Shown: positions 28,696-37,173 of the stretch, in pieces
How positions within the stretch are numbered: the stretch's first letter is position 1
Layout of the letters: every line of letters starts with the position of its first letter
Source: Streptomyces graminofaciens
GTDB lineage: Bacteria > Actinomycetota > Actinomycetes > Streptomycetales > Streptomycetaceae
NCBI RefSeq assembly: GCF_030294945.1
Contig: NZ_AP018448.1
Coordinates: 5,362,001-5,426,000, forward strand
Direction: 5' to 3'
Length of the DNA: 64,000 bases
Notes under the pieces: generated by a model
Seen by the model: only the letters and a program-made list of their open reading frames with translations
Told to the model about the DNA's origin: nothing
Database searches by the model: none
Position numbers and translations under genes: made by a program

Positions 28696-28707
28696 TAACG
28701 CGCGTAG
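28696..28707. promoter_or_regulatory. Operator variant upstream of proximal BmpA-type gene
   Basis: TAACGCGCGTAG, the same word as at 27333. On the gene strand it runs directly into TAATGT, a good -10, so binding would block RNA polymerase. No gene lies in 28708-28977. Confidence 0.72.
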
Positions 28708-28859
28708 ACACTCCTGGGAACGGGGTTTCGACTGGCCGTTATCCATTCGTGCCGGTGGCCGTTACGTCCTCGTGAACCATGGGATCGAAAGGGACAAAGA
28801 GGGCTGCACGGCCTTGGATGTCCCTGGCGCTCCGTAAGGATGGGGTGACCTCTGCGTGA

Positions 28860-28900
28860 TGGTGCGCGTGCCGTACGAGGGGTGTACGGCACGCGCACCA
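28860..28900 (-). terminator. Terminator after M20 amidohydrolase
   Basis: A 17-bp perfect stem TGGTGCGCGTGCCGTAC (28860-28876) pairs with GTACGGCACGCGCACCA (28884-28900) around a 7-nt loop. Confidence 0.85.
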
Positions 28901-28977
28901 GGCTGCCAAGGGGGCGTGCGGGCTGCAACCGGAATCGGCCGTTCGGTCGAATCCGGTGGGGGACGCCCGTGGGGAGG

Positions 28978-30207
28978 TCAGAGCCCGGCGTCGAGGAGCG
29001 CGGTCGCCGTGAAGAGTTCGACTCCTACGGTGATGGCGTGCTCGTCGGCGTCGAAGTCGCCCTGGTGCAGGTCGCGGCTGCGGCGGTCGCCGGGGCGGCG
29101 GACGCCGAGGCGGGCCATGGCGCCCGGGACGTGTTCCAGGTACCAGGAGAAGTCCTCGCCGCCGAGGCTCTGCTCGGTGTCCTCGACGGAGTGCGCGCCG
29201 CGGCGGGCGGTCATGGCGTCGCGGAGCAGTTCGGTGACGCCGGCGTCGTTGACGACGGGCGGGACGCCCCGGATGTAGTTGATCTCGGACTTGGCGCGGT
29301 GCAGGGTCGCGATCTCGTCGACCGCCGCGTGCACCAGGTCGGGGGCGTCCCGCCAGGCGTCCAGGTCGAGGCAGCGGACCGTGCCGGAGAGCTCGGCGTG
29401 CTGCGGGATGACGTTCGGAGCGTGGCCCGTCTCGATACGGCCCCAGGTCACGGCGAGGCCGCTGCGGGCGTCGACCCGGCGGGCTACCACCGCGGGCACG
29501 TCGGTGGCGACCCGGGCGGCGGCGGTGACGAGGTCGGTGGTGAGGTGGGGGCGGGCGGTGTGGCCGCCGGGGCCGTCGAGCGAGATCTCCAGCCGGTCGC
29601 AGGCGGAGGTGATGGGGCCGTTGCGCAGCCCGATCCTGCCCGCGTCGACCTTCGGGTCGCAGTGGACGGCGATGATCGAGCCGACACCCTTCAGCGCGCC
29701 GCACTTGATCGCGTCGGTGGCGCCGCCCGGGAGGACCTCTTCGGCGGGCTGGAAGATCAGCCGGACCGGCCGGGGCAGCAGGCCGTTCCTGTGCAGCTCG
29801 GCGAGGACGAGGCCGGCGCCGAGTACGACGGTGGTGTGCACGTCGTGACCGCAGGCGTGCGCCCGGTCGGGGACGGTGGACCGGTAGGCGCAGTCGGTCT
29901 TGGTGTCCGGGATGGGCAGCGCGTCGATGTCGGCGCGCAGCGCGAGCATGGGGCGGCCGGCGCCGTCCCACTCCCCGATGTCGCAGATGAGGCCGGTCCC
30001 CGTGTCGAGCACACGCGGCGTGAGCCCCGCCTGCTCGAGGCGGGCCTTGATGGCCGCCGTCGTACGGAACTCCTGGTGGCCCAGCTCGGGGTGCATGTGC
30101 AGGTCGCGGCGGAACGCGACGAGCTCGGCACGCAGGGCTTCAGGAAGCGTGCCGGGGAGCACGGTGTCGGATTCTCCCGGCAGATCGGCCTCGGACTCTC
30201 GGGACAT
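28978..30207 (-). CDS. M20D-type amidohydrolase
   Basis: The 409-residue metallo-amidohydrolase has RRDLHMHPELGHQEF, LALRADIDALPI, the metal site HACGHDVHTT, the catalytic FQPAEEVLPGGA and a dimerisation domain with LDGPGGHTARPH. The C-terminal QSLGGEDFSWYLEHVPGAMARLGVR completes the site. Relatives include hippurate/IAA-amino acid/N-acyl amino acid hydrolases; the substrate cannot be told. ATG 30207 has AGAGGG nine bases upstream, whereas GTG 30219 touches it. No nucleoside operator precedes it. Confidence 0.88.
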   Translation of the reverse strand: MSRESEADLPGESDTVLPGTLPEALRAELVAFRRDLHMHPELGHQEFRTTAAIKARLEQAGLTPRVLDTGTGLICDIGEWDGAGRPMLALRADIDALPIPDTKTDCAYRSTVPDRAHACGHDVHTTVVLGAGLVLAELHRNGLLPRPVRLIFQPAEEVLPGGATDAIKCGALKGVGSIIAVHCDPKVDAGRIGLRNGPITSACDRLEISLDGPGGHTARPHLTTDLVTAAARVATDVPAVVARRVDARSGLAVTWGRIETGHAPNVIPQHAELSGTVRCLDLDAWRDAPDLVHAAVDEIATLHRAKSEINYIRGVPPVVNDAGVTELLRDAMTARRGAHSVEDTEQSLGGEDFSWYLEHVPGAMARLGVRRPGDRRSRDLHQGDFDADEHAITVGVELFTATALLDAGL

Positions 30208-30592
30208 CAGTTGGTTCACCCTCTGAAGGGTAGGGCGACTGGGCGGCCAACTGCCCCTCGTTCAACAAAACTTCAACCCGACAGGCGAAATTTAATGGCC
30301 GCGCAACGCATACGTATCGACAAGGATGGGTACACTCGCCCGACTTTTCGGGCAGGTGGGCCTGGTGCGGGTACGCGGCCGACCGGATTTGTCCGGGCGC
30401 CCGGGGGCTTCCCGACGGGAGCGCCGGGGTTGCCCGCGATTCCCATCCTTTAAACGTCCGGAGGTTCCGAACGATTCCCACCCCCCACGGATACCACGTC
30501 CGAGCGCGTCTCCCATCCCGGAGTTATCACCGTCACGCGACTGTTCGGCCACACCGGGTGCCGGATGCGGGGTTGCCGGGCACCCTTCGCCC
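30208..30592. other. 385-bp intergenic region
   Basis: This region holds the amidohydrolase promoter area (an AT-richer stretch around 30262-30300, with AAATTTAAT) and the leader of the small membrane protein. I see no gene, repeat or clear operator. Confidence 0.6.
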
Positions 30593-30871
30593 ATGCTTTC
30601 GACGAACGTGACGGCGACGGACACCCTCAATGCGTGTGGCTGCGGCGAGGAGCAGATCCCCTGGATGCTGGCGAAGTTCGGTCTGCTGGGCGCGGCGAGC
30701 CTGGTCCTGGCCGTTCTGGTCGTGATGACGCTGGCGGGATGGGGGCTGGCGTGGGCGGTGTGGCTGGTGCGGTCGCGCGGGAGGGGGCGTGGGCGCGGCG
30801 GGTCGGAGGAGACGGCGGCGTCGGCCGGACTGGCGGGATTCAGGTGGCGGGAGGACCAGCGGGAGGACTAG
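30593..30871 (+). CDS. Small single-pass membrane protein (hypothetical)
   Basis: The 92-residue frame starts MLSTNVTATDTLNACGCGEEQIPWM. It has one long hydrophobic helix (LLGAASLVLAVLVVMTLAGWGLAWAVWLV), then a basic Arg/Gly stretch and a charged tail. The frame is plausible because codon bias and a membrane topology signal agree, but no family is recognised and the ribosome site is poor. The TAG stop lies in the CTAG at the left end of the adjacent mobile element. Confidence 0.45.
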   Translation: MLSTNVTATDTLNACGCGEEQIPWMLAKFGLLGAASLVLAVLVVMTLAGWGLAWAVWLVRSRGRGRGRGGSEETAASAGLAGFRWREDQRED

Positions 30872-31048
30872 GGCGTGTTTCGAAAGTCCCGTCTGCCCCG
30901 CGGCGTCTGGTGCGGCACCTCGCCGCGTTGTCGGGATCGTCCGCGTACGCCCAGTACGCGGACGACCCTCCGCCTTGCGATGCACCGCACCAGACGCCGC
31001 GGGCCCCGCCCTCCGGGCGGACGACGCCACTTTCGAAACACGCCCTAG
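30868..31048. mobile_element. MITE-like element with perfect 20-bp inverted ends
   Basis: This 181-bp segment is bounded by CTAGGGCGTGTTTCGAAAGT (30868-30887) and its exact reverse complement (31029-31048). The terminal CTAG at both ends could be a 4-bp target duplication. Inside, further inverted pairs (GCGGCGTCTGGTGCGG with CCGCACCAGACGCCGC, and GTCCGCGTAC with GTACGCGGAC) make almost the whole element one long hairpin. No transposase is present, so it is a non-autonomous element mobilised in trans, if mobile. Confidence 0.8.
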
Positions 31049-31189
31049 GCGAGGTCCTCGGCGGGACGACGAACCCTGCGCGCGCATGTCGAGGACGAGG
31101 TGGACAGGCCCCACCCGGCCGTACGCGTCCACCTTGTCCGGCCAGTCGGCGTCCTTGAGTGTCACACCCTCCACATGCCGCCATACGGG

Positions 31190-32299
31190 TCAGACCGGTG
31201 CCACCGACGACAGGCGGTGTACGTCCCTCGCGGTTCCCGTCACGCCCGACAGGAAGCCCTGGGCTCGGGGGGAGGCGTTCTCGGTCAGCCAGGCGGGGTC
31301 GATGTCGCAGACCGCTACGCGGACCTCCGTGCCGGCCAGGGCCAGGGGGAGGGTGTGGACGACCGTCGAGGGGAAGCTGAGGATCGTGCGGCCGATGGGG
31401 CCGCGGCGGGCTATCAGTTCCAGGGGGAGGTCGGGGCGGACGATCTCCAGGCCCGTCGCGGCGGAGAGGCGGTGGAGTTTGTCGACGCTCTCGCGGCGGT
31501 GGGCGAAGTAGCGGGTCGCGCCGTGGGTGCGGGCCAGGGAACGGACCGCCTCCAGGTAGCGGTCGCCGTCCACCACTCCCGTTTCGACCAGGGACGTGCC
31601 GACGAGGTCCGCGCCCTTCGTGATGCGCGGCGGACCGAAGCGGGCGCGGGTCCAGGCGAAGGCGTTGGCCGTGACGGTGACGCCCTCGGGGGTCTCGTCG
31701 ATCGGCATGGAGGAGAAGACCTCGACGCGTCTGCCGGGGGTCGGGGTCAGGCGCTTGCGGGCCCGGGAGGAGACCGGGGCGAAGATCAGGTCCCGGGGGC
31801 CGGGGCGGCCGCCCTTGCGGTGCCAGCGGACCAGGCGTTCGCCGCGGGCCAGCTGGGAGACGAACTCCATGGTCGCCGTGCCGTCGTCGACCACCACCAG
31901 GTCCTGGGCCCGGGTGATGGTGATCAGGAGCTGGACGTAACGGGAGAAGGGGTCGCCCATCACCACCCGGCTCGCCCTGCGCAGCAGCGGGGCGAGACCG
32001 GTGATGGTGTGGAACGGGGCCGTCGTACCGCCCCGCGCCTCCTCCCAGCGCACCTGGTGTCCCTCGTCCCGGGCCAGTTCCGCCATACGGCGCAGCTGGC
32101 CCCGGGTCATGGGGTCGTTCGGGGACAGGACGACGAGGGTGAGCCCCGTGCCCTCTCCGGCCGGGCGCCCCACGCCGGGGGACTCGTCCGTGCTGTTCAG
32201 CGCGTGGGTGTGCGCCCATTCGAGCACGTTCAGGAGTTGTACCGGGCTCTCGACGAAGGCGAGAGTGTGGAGGCCGGCGGTTCCGGCGCGGGGGCTCAT
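31190..32299 (-). CDS. Sialyltransferase-like glycosyltransferase
   Basis: The 369-residue protein begins with HTLAFVESPVQLLNVLEW, the opening strand typical of bacterial polysialyltransferase/GT52-like proteins. It has LVVVDDGTATMEF (the D-D-G motif of bacterial sialyltransferases), YFAHRRESVDKL at the position of the usual HP motif, and LSFPSTVVHTL (Ser/Thr motif). It probably transfers a nonulosonic acid from its CMP form. It is the last gene of a minus-strand unit with NeuA/NeuB-like enzymes. The HP-to-HR change makes the exact reaction uncertain. Confidence 0.7.
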   Translation of the reverse strand: MSPRAGTAGLHTLAFVESPVQLLNVLEWAHTHALNSTDESPGVGRPAGEGTGLTLVVLSPNDPMTRGQLRRMAELARDEGHQVRWEEARGGTTAPFHTITGLAPLLRRASRVVMGDPFSRYVQLLITITRAQDLVVVDDGTATMEFVSQLARGERLVRWHRKGGRPGPRDLIFAPVSSRARKRLTPTPGRRVEVFSSMPIDETPEGVTVTANAFAWTRARFGPPRITKGADLVGTSLVETGVVDGDRYLEAVRSLARTHGATRYFAHRRESVDKLHRLSAATGLEIVRPDLPLELIARRGPIGRTILSFPSTVVHTLPLALAGTEVRVAVCDIDPAWLTENASPRAQGFLSGVTGTARDVHRLSSVAPV

Positions 32300-32345
32300 C
32301 GACGTACGACCGTCGCTTCCCTTGGAGGTGGGGGGTCGGGGTGGC

Positions 32346-33284
32346 TCAGACCGCTACGGGCTCGCCCGCCGCCGCCGCGACCTCCGCCTCGGCGACGACG
32401 CCGGTGACGCGGCGCAGCTTCTTCATGGGGCCGAGCTCGGAGTCGTAGACCTTCTTGACGCCGTCGCCGAGGGAGGCCTCGATGGTGCGGATGTCGCGGA
32501 CGAGGCGGGTGAGGCCGCCCGGCTCGACGGAGGCGGCCTGGTCGGAGCCCCACATCGCGCGGTCGAGGGTGATGTGGCGCTCGACGAAGGTGGCGCCGAG
32601 GGCGACCGCGGCCAGGGTGGTCTGCAGGCCCGTCTCGTGGCCGGAGTAGCCGATCGGGACGTTCGGGTACTCGGCCTGCAGGGTGTTGATGACGCGGAGG
32701 TTCAGCTCCTCGGCCTTCGCCGGGTAGGTGGAGGTGGCGTGGCAGAGCAGGATGTTGTCGCTGCCGAGGACCTCGACCGCGTGGCGGATCTGCTTCGGGG
32801 TCGACATGCCGGTGGAGAGGATGACCGTGCGGTTGGTGCCGCGCAGGGCGCGCAGCAGCTCGTCGTCGGTGAGGGAGGCCGAGGCCACCTTGTGGGCGGG
32901 GACGTCGAACTTCTCCAGGAAGGCGACGGCCTCGGTGTCCCACGGGGAGGCGAACCAGTCGATGCCCTTCTCCTTGGAGTACTCGTCGATCTGGCGGTAC
33001 TCGTCCTCACCGAACTCCACGCGGTGGCGGTAGTCGATGTAGGTCATGCGGCCCCAGGGGGTGTCGCGCTCGATGTCCCACTGGTCGCGCGGGGTGCAGA
33101 TCTCGGGGGTGCGCTTCTGGAACTTCACGGCGTCGCAGCCGGCCTCGGCGGCGGCGTCGATGAGCTTGAAGGCGTTCTCCAGCTCACCGTTGTGGTTGAT
33201 GCCGATCTCGCCGACGACGTAGACGGGGTGGCCGGGGCCGGCGGTCTTCGAACCGAAGGTGCGGAGGCGGGAGTTGGTGCTCAT
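32346..33284 (-). CDS. neuB: NeuB-family nonulosonate (Kdn/sialic-type) synthase
   Basis: The 312-residue TIM-barrel protein has YVVGEIGINHNGELENAFKLIDAAAEAGCDAVKFQKR, FASPWDTEAVAFLE, VILSTGMSTPKQI, LLCHATSTYPAKAEELNL, IGYSGHETG and VERHITLDRAMWGSDQAASVEP. All are hallmarks of phosphoenolpyruvate-dependent NeuB enzymes. The C-terminal SAF (antifreeze-like) domain found in most family members is missing; the protein stops after KKLRRV plus 20 residues. ATG 33284 follows AAGGAAA, 14 bp after neuA. Confidence 0.88.
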   Translation of the reverse strand: MSTNSRLRTFGSKTAGPGHPVYVVGEIGINHNGELENAFKLIDAAAEAGCDAVKFQKRTPEICTPRDQWDIERDTPWGRMTYIDYRHRVEFGEDEYRQIDEYSKEKGIDWFASPWDTEAVAFLEKFDVPAHKVASASLTDDELLRALRGTNRTVILSTGMSTPKQIRHAVEVLGSDNILLCHATSTYPAKAEELNLRVINTLQAEYPNVPIGYSGHETGLQTTLAAVALGATFVERHITLDRAMWGSDQAASVEPGGLTRLVRDIRTIEASLGDGVKKVYDSELGPMKKLRRVTGVVAEAEVAAAAGEPVAV

Positions 33285-33298
33285 GACCGGTTGTTTCC

Positions 33299-34606
33299 TT
33301 ACTTGGTGAGGGATTCGAGAGAGTCGAGAGAGGGGCCGAGGATCCAGCCGGCGATCTCTCGGATCGCGCCTTCGCCACCGGGGACGGTGGTGACCGCGCG
33401 TGCGGCGCCGCGCACGACGTCGTGGGCGCTTGCGACCGCCACGGGCCAGCCGACGAGGGCGAAGCACGGGAGGTCGTTGACGTCGTTGCCGACGTAGAGC
33501 ACGCGCTCAGGCGCGATGCCCTGCTCCTCGCACCACTGCTTCAGTGCGAGGTCCTTCCGGTCGATGCCGTGCAGGACCGAAAGCCGCAGCTTCCGGGCCC
33601 GGGCGGCGACGACCGGGTTCTGTTCCGAGGAGAGGATCAGCATCGTCAGGCCGCTCCTGCGGAGGGCCGCGATGCCGAGTCCGTCGCCGCGGTGCACGGA
33701 GACGAACTCCCGTCCGTCGGAGTCGATCAGCACCCTGTCGTCGGTCTGGGTGCCGTCGAAGTCGAGGACGACCGCGTCGATGTCGGCGGCGGTCGGGAGG
33801 GCGCCCGGCCGGTTCGCGTCGAACAGCGGCGCGAGTGCCTGGGCGCGGGCGAGGTCGTGCGGGTCGTCGATCTCCAGGACCCGTGCGGGGTCGGTGCGGA
33901 CGAGTTCCGTACGGCCGAAGAAGCGGTGCTTGTGCTTGCGCAGGCCGGCCGCGTCCATGGCGTAGGCGGCGCCGGTCTCCAGCAGGTCCTGCGGGCGGTC
34001 CTGGCGGCGGGGGCGGAACGACTTGTCGTGGTTGACGCCGTAGCCGCCGTCCGTCTCGGTGGGGCTGGTGACCGTCGTGGTGCCGCCCACGGCTCCCGTG
34101 CGGGCGGCTTCGGCGGCCGGGGGCTCGTCCGCGGTGTCCCGCCAGACGAACCCGTGGAAGGGGGCGACGGTGAGGGCGGTGTCGGCGCCGTGTTCGACGA
34201 TGGCGCGGGCGACGCCGTCGACGTCCTCGCGGAGGATGAACGGGCTGGTGCACTGGACCAGCAGGACGACGTCCACGGGGACGCCGTGCCGCGCCTCGTG
34301 GGCGTCCATGGCGTGCAGGACGGCGGCCTCGGAGGTCGCCGTGTCGCCGGCGATGGCGGCGGGGCGCAGGACGACCTCGGCACCGGCCTCGCGGCCCGCG
34401 GCGGCGATGGCGTTGTCGTCGGTGGAGACCACGACGTCCGTCACCAGCCCGGCGGCCAGGCACTCGCGCACCGCGCGGGCGACCAGCGGCACACCGCCGA
34501 CGGGGGCGAGGTTCTTCGCGGGGACGCCCTTGGAGCCGCCGCGCGCGGGGATCACGGCGAGCACGCGACGGGCGGAGGTCGCTCGGCCCGCTACCGGGTC
34601 GGTCAT
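33299..34606 (-). CDS. neuA: CMP-nonulosonate cytidylyltransferase fused to HAD phosphatase
   Basis: The 435-residue protein has two parts. Residues 1-240 are NeuA-like: VLAVIPARGGSKGVPAKNL, DVVVSTDD, LLVQCTSPFILREDVDGV, and RTDPARVLEIDDPHDL. Residues 255-420 are a KdsC/HAD phosphatase with motif I VVLDFDGTQTDDRV, ILSSEQNPVVAARA, and VLYVGNDVNDLPC. The fusion suggests dephosphorylation of a 9-phosphate nonulosonate followed by CMP activation, as in Kdn-9-phosphate routes (inference). AAGGAG precedes ATG 34606. Confidence 0.9.
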   Translation of the reverse strand: MTDPVAGRATSARRVLAVIPARGGSKGVPAKNLAPVGGVPLVARAVRECLAAGLVTDVVVSTDDNAIAAAGREAGAEVVLRPAAIAGDTATSEAAVLHAMDAHEARHGVPVDVVLLVQCTSPFILREDVDGVARAIVEHGADTALTVAPFHGFVWRDTADEPPAAEAARTGAVGGTTTVTSPTETDGGYGVNHDKSFRPRRQDRPQDLLETGAAYAMDAAGLRKHKHRFFGRTELVRTDPARVLEIDDPHDLARAQALAPLFDANRPGALPTAADIDAVVLDFDGTQTDDRVLIDSDGREFVSVHRGDGLGIAALRRSGLTMLILSSEQNPVVAARARKLRLSVLHGIDRKDLALKQWCEEQGIAPERVLYVGNDVNDLPCFALVGWPVAVASAHDVVRGAARAVTTVPGGEGAIREIAGWILGPSLDSLESLTK

Positions 34607-34641
34607 GGTCTGTACTCCTTGCGAGGTGGACGGGCGGCGGT

Positions 34642-35997
34642 TCACAGCTCCCCCATCCGCCGGATGACGGGCGCCACGCGCTGCACTCCGTGGCGGTAGG
34701 CGCCGCGCGCGGCCCGGCGCACGATCTGCCGTACGGGCCCGGCCTGCCTGTCGGCGGCGGGCGCGCCCGGCAGCGGGCCGCCGTCGGGGCCGAGGTGGTG
34801 GCGGGCGAGGATGCCGGGCAGATAGCCGGGCGCGGTGACGGTCGTGTAGTACGGGGCGAGCGGCGGGAGTTCGGCCGCGTCGAGCAGCTTGGCGATACGG
34901 TCGCGGGCCGCGTCGAAGGCGGTGGCGTACGACCCGTCGGCGACGACTCCCTGCCGGGCCACCCACTCGGGGTCCGGCACCGGCTCGTGCCCGGCGTCCA
35001 GCTGGTCCCAGGAGGCCAGGCACCCGGAGCCCACGAAGTGGTGGTTGCCGAGCGCCTCACGGATCCCGAGGTCGGTGAGGACGACGGTGGGGATCCGGCG
35101 GTGCAGCGACTCCAGGGCGGCCGTCGAGCTGATGGTGACGAGCAGGTCGGTGGTGTCGAGGACCTCGCCCATGTTCCCGTAGCCGAGGCGGAAGTTGGCC
35201 GGCAGATCGGTCTTCTGCGCCAGCTTCTGGTACGGCAGTTCCTCGATGTGCGTGGTCTGCTCGCCCGGCTTGGAGCGCAGCTTCAGCAGCACCTGGCGGT
35301 CCGGGTGCAGCCGGGCATGCCGGATGAGCCGGTTCAGCAGATACGCACGGTCCTTGCGGCCCGCCGGGACGGAGGGCTGTACGGCGAAGACGACCGTGTA
35401 CGGGTCGTTGGTGCCCTCGTACGGCTTGCCGCCCAGGAAGGGCAGCGCGACCTCGGTGACGGACGAGGCGTCGGCGCCCACTCCCTCGTAGACGGCACGG
35501 AAACGGTCCGCGTCCTGGCGGGAGTTGGCGAGGACGAGGTCCGCGCCGTGCCGCAGCAGCAGGCCGTCGGCGAGCTTCTCGTAGACGACACCGACATAAC
35601 CGGTTACGACCAGGGGCCGCCTGGTCCGCGCGCCCCAGGCGTGGCGGAGGCCGTGCAGCATGGCCTGGACGCCGCCGCCGACGAGGGCGAGCACGACGAT
35701 GTCGTAGGTGTCCGCCGCCTCGGCGGTGCCCATCGCCCGCAGGAACTCGACCCCGGTGACCTCGCGGAGCGAGTCCGCGCGGACGCCCACCTCGTCGAGC
35801 TGACGGGCGGTCGGGGTGGCACGGCCGCGCAGGAGGAACCCGTCCAGACGGATGTCCGGATCACCCGCATGCTCCGGGGCGATGCGCTTCGCGGTGAGGG
35901 CGCCCCATTTCCATCGGGTGTCGGAATCCGCGAGAACGGCGACCCGGAGGGCCTTCCCTGAACTCGCTGACGTACTTGCTGGCGTAACTGCTGGCAC
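34642..35997 (-). CDS. Putative GT-B-type glycosyltransferase (DUF6716-like)
   Basis: The 451-residue protein has LRVAVLADSDTRWKWGALTA at its start, DIVVLALVGGGVQAMLHGLRHAWG, and a C-terminal SSTAALESLHRRIPTVVLTDLGI that resembles the donor site of GT-B enzymes. I believe it belongs to the family listed as DUF6716 putative glycosyltransferase. The frame is open to a TTG at 36036, but third-position GC is low before residue 25, so GTG 35997 is preferred. It is the first gene of the neuA-neuB unit and divergent from the GT2 gene. Confidence 0.7.
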   Translation of the reverse strand: MPAVTPASTSASSGKALRVAVLADSDTRWKWGALTAKRIAPEHAGDPDIRLDGFLLRGRATPTARQLDEVGVRADSLREVTGVEFLRAMGTAEAADTYDIVVLALVGGGVQAMLHGLRHAWGARTRRPLVVTGYVGVVYEKLADGLLLRHGADLVLANSRQDADRFRAVYEGVGADASSVTEVALPFLGGKPYEGTNDPYTVVFAVQPSVPAGRKDRAYLLNRLIRHARLHPDRQVLLKLRSKPGEQTTHIEELPYQKLAQKTDLPANFRLGYGNMGEVLDTTDLLVTISSTAALESLHRRIPTVVLTDLGIREALGNHHFVGSGCLASWDQLDAGHEPVPDPEWVARQGVVADGSYATAFDAARDRIAKLLDAAELPPLAPYYTTVTAPGYLPGILARHHLGPDGGPLPGAPAADRQAGPVRQIVRRAARGAYRHGVQRVAPVIRRMGEL

Positions 35998-36195
35998 ATC
36001 GAAGACGCTAGGAAGCGATTCCGTTGATCGGCCCAACCCGAATGCAACAAAGGGTTAACAGCGCGTCGACGAATGGCGAATCAGGCCGTGCCGCACCCCG
36101 GAAATCACCTGGTTCACGGGACCGCCACGCTTCGTTCACCTGGCATCAAGCGGACGGTCAAGACGAATGCCGGAGCGGCGCCTAACGTCACTCGG

Positions 36196-37173
36196 GTGGT
36201 CAAGCTCTCCGTCATCGTGCCGTTCTACAACGTGCAGCAATATGCGCCCGACACCCTGAAGAGCCTCCGTGCGAACGCACGCGAGGACTTTGAATTCATA
36301 CTCGTCGACGACTGCTCGCGCGACGAGACACCGGACATCCTCGCGCGCGCGGAGCGCGAGCTGCCGGGCGCGGTGCATGTCAGACACGAGCAGAACGGAG
36401 GACTGGCGACCGCGCGCAACACGGGCATCGACAGAGCCCGTGGCGAGTACCTGACGTTCCTCGACGGGGACGACTGGCTCGCCCCCGGCTACTTCCCCCA
36501 ACTCGTGGGTGCCATCGAGGAGTTGGGCGTCGACTTCGTGCGCACGGACCATGTCCAGTGCACCGCGCGGGCGCGCTCGATCCACCGGGTGCCCAACGGG
36601 CGGCGGGGCGTGGCGATGAACCCCAGGGACGCGATCCTGCCGGCCGACCGCTCCACCTCCGTGGACTACGCCTACGCCTGGGCTGGCGTCTACCACCGCC
36701 GACTGGTCGAGCGCGGGGTGCTGCACTTCACCGACGGGTTGCGGACGGCGGAGGACCGGCCGTGGATCTGGAAGCTGCACCGGGAGGCGGATTCGTTCGC
36801 GACGGTGGGATTGCTGGGTGTCTTCTACCGACGAGGGGTGGCCTCGTCATTGACGCAGATCGGTGACGTACGCCAACTCGATTTCATTCGCGCATTCGAC
36901 CAGGTCATCGCGGAAACAGCGGCTGACCGGGACGCCGATAAACTCCTTCCCAAGGCCGTGCGCACCTACTGCGCGATTATCTCCCACCATTTGGGATCCA
37001 TCGAAAGGTTCGAGCCGGCGGTGGCACGGAAACTCAAGTCGATGAGTGCGGTGGCCCTGCGCCGTATGCCGCAGGACGTGCTCGACGAGGCGCTCGACTC
37101 CATGGACATCCAGCGCGCCACCCGGCTGCGCCGGCTGCGCCGTCGTCCCGCCGCCGCGGGGGTCGCCGCGTGA
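36196..37173 (+). CDS. Family 2 glycosyltransferase
   Basis: The 325-residue GT-A enzyme has LSVIVPFYNVQQYAPDTLKSL, FEFILVDDCSRDETPDIL, GLATARNTGIDRARGEYLTFLDGDDWLAPGY (nucleotide-sugar and metal DGDD site) and TAEDRPWIWKLHREADSF. The C-terminus is basic. It probably adds a hexose to the polymer made by this cluster (inference). GTG 36196 is chosen since the family domain starts immediately there; the frame is open to 36073. Its stop overlaps the start of the next gene. Confidence 0.85.
   Translation: MVKLSVIVPFYNVQQYAPDTLKSLRANAREDFEFILVDDCSRDETPDILARAERELPGAVHVRHEQNGGLATARNTGIDRARGEYLTFLDGDDWLAPGYFPQLVGAIEELGVDFVRTDHVQCTARARSIHRVPNGRRGVAMNPRDAILPADRSTSVDYAYAWAGVYHRRLVERGVLHFTDGLRTAEDRPWIWKLHREADSFATVGLLGVFYRRGVASSLTQIGDVRQLDFIRAFDQVIAETAADRDADKLLPKAVRTYCAIISHHLGSIERFEPAVARKLKSMSAVALRRMPQDVLDEALDSMDIQRATRLRRLRRRPAAAGVAA

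Noticed and set aside
30533..31174. 213-codon minus-strand frame across the MITE
   Set aside because: Most of it is translated mobile element and antisense of the small membrane gene. Only its first 45 codons could be a real gene remnant.
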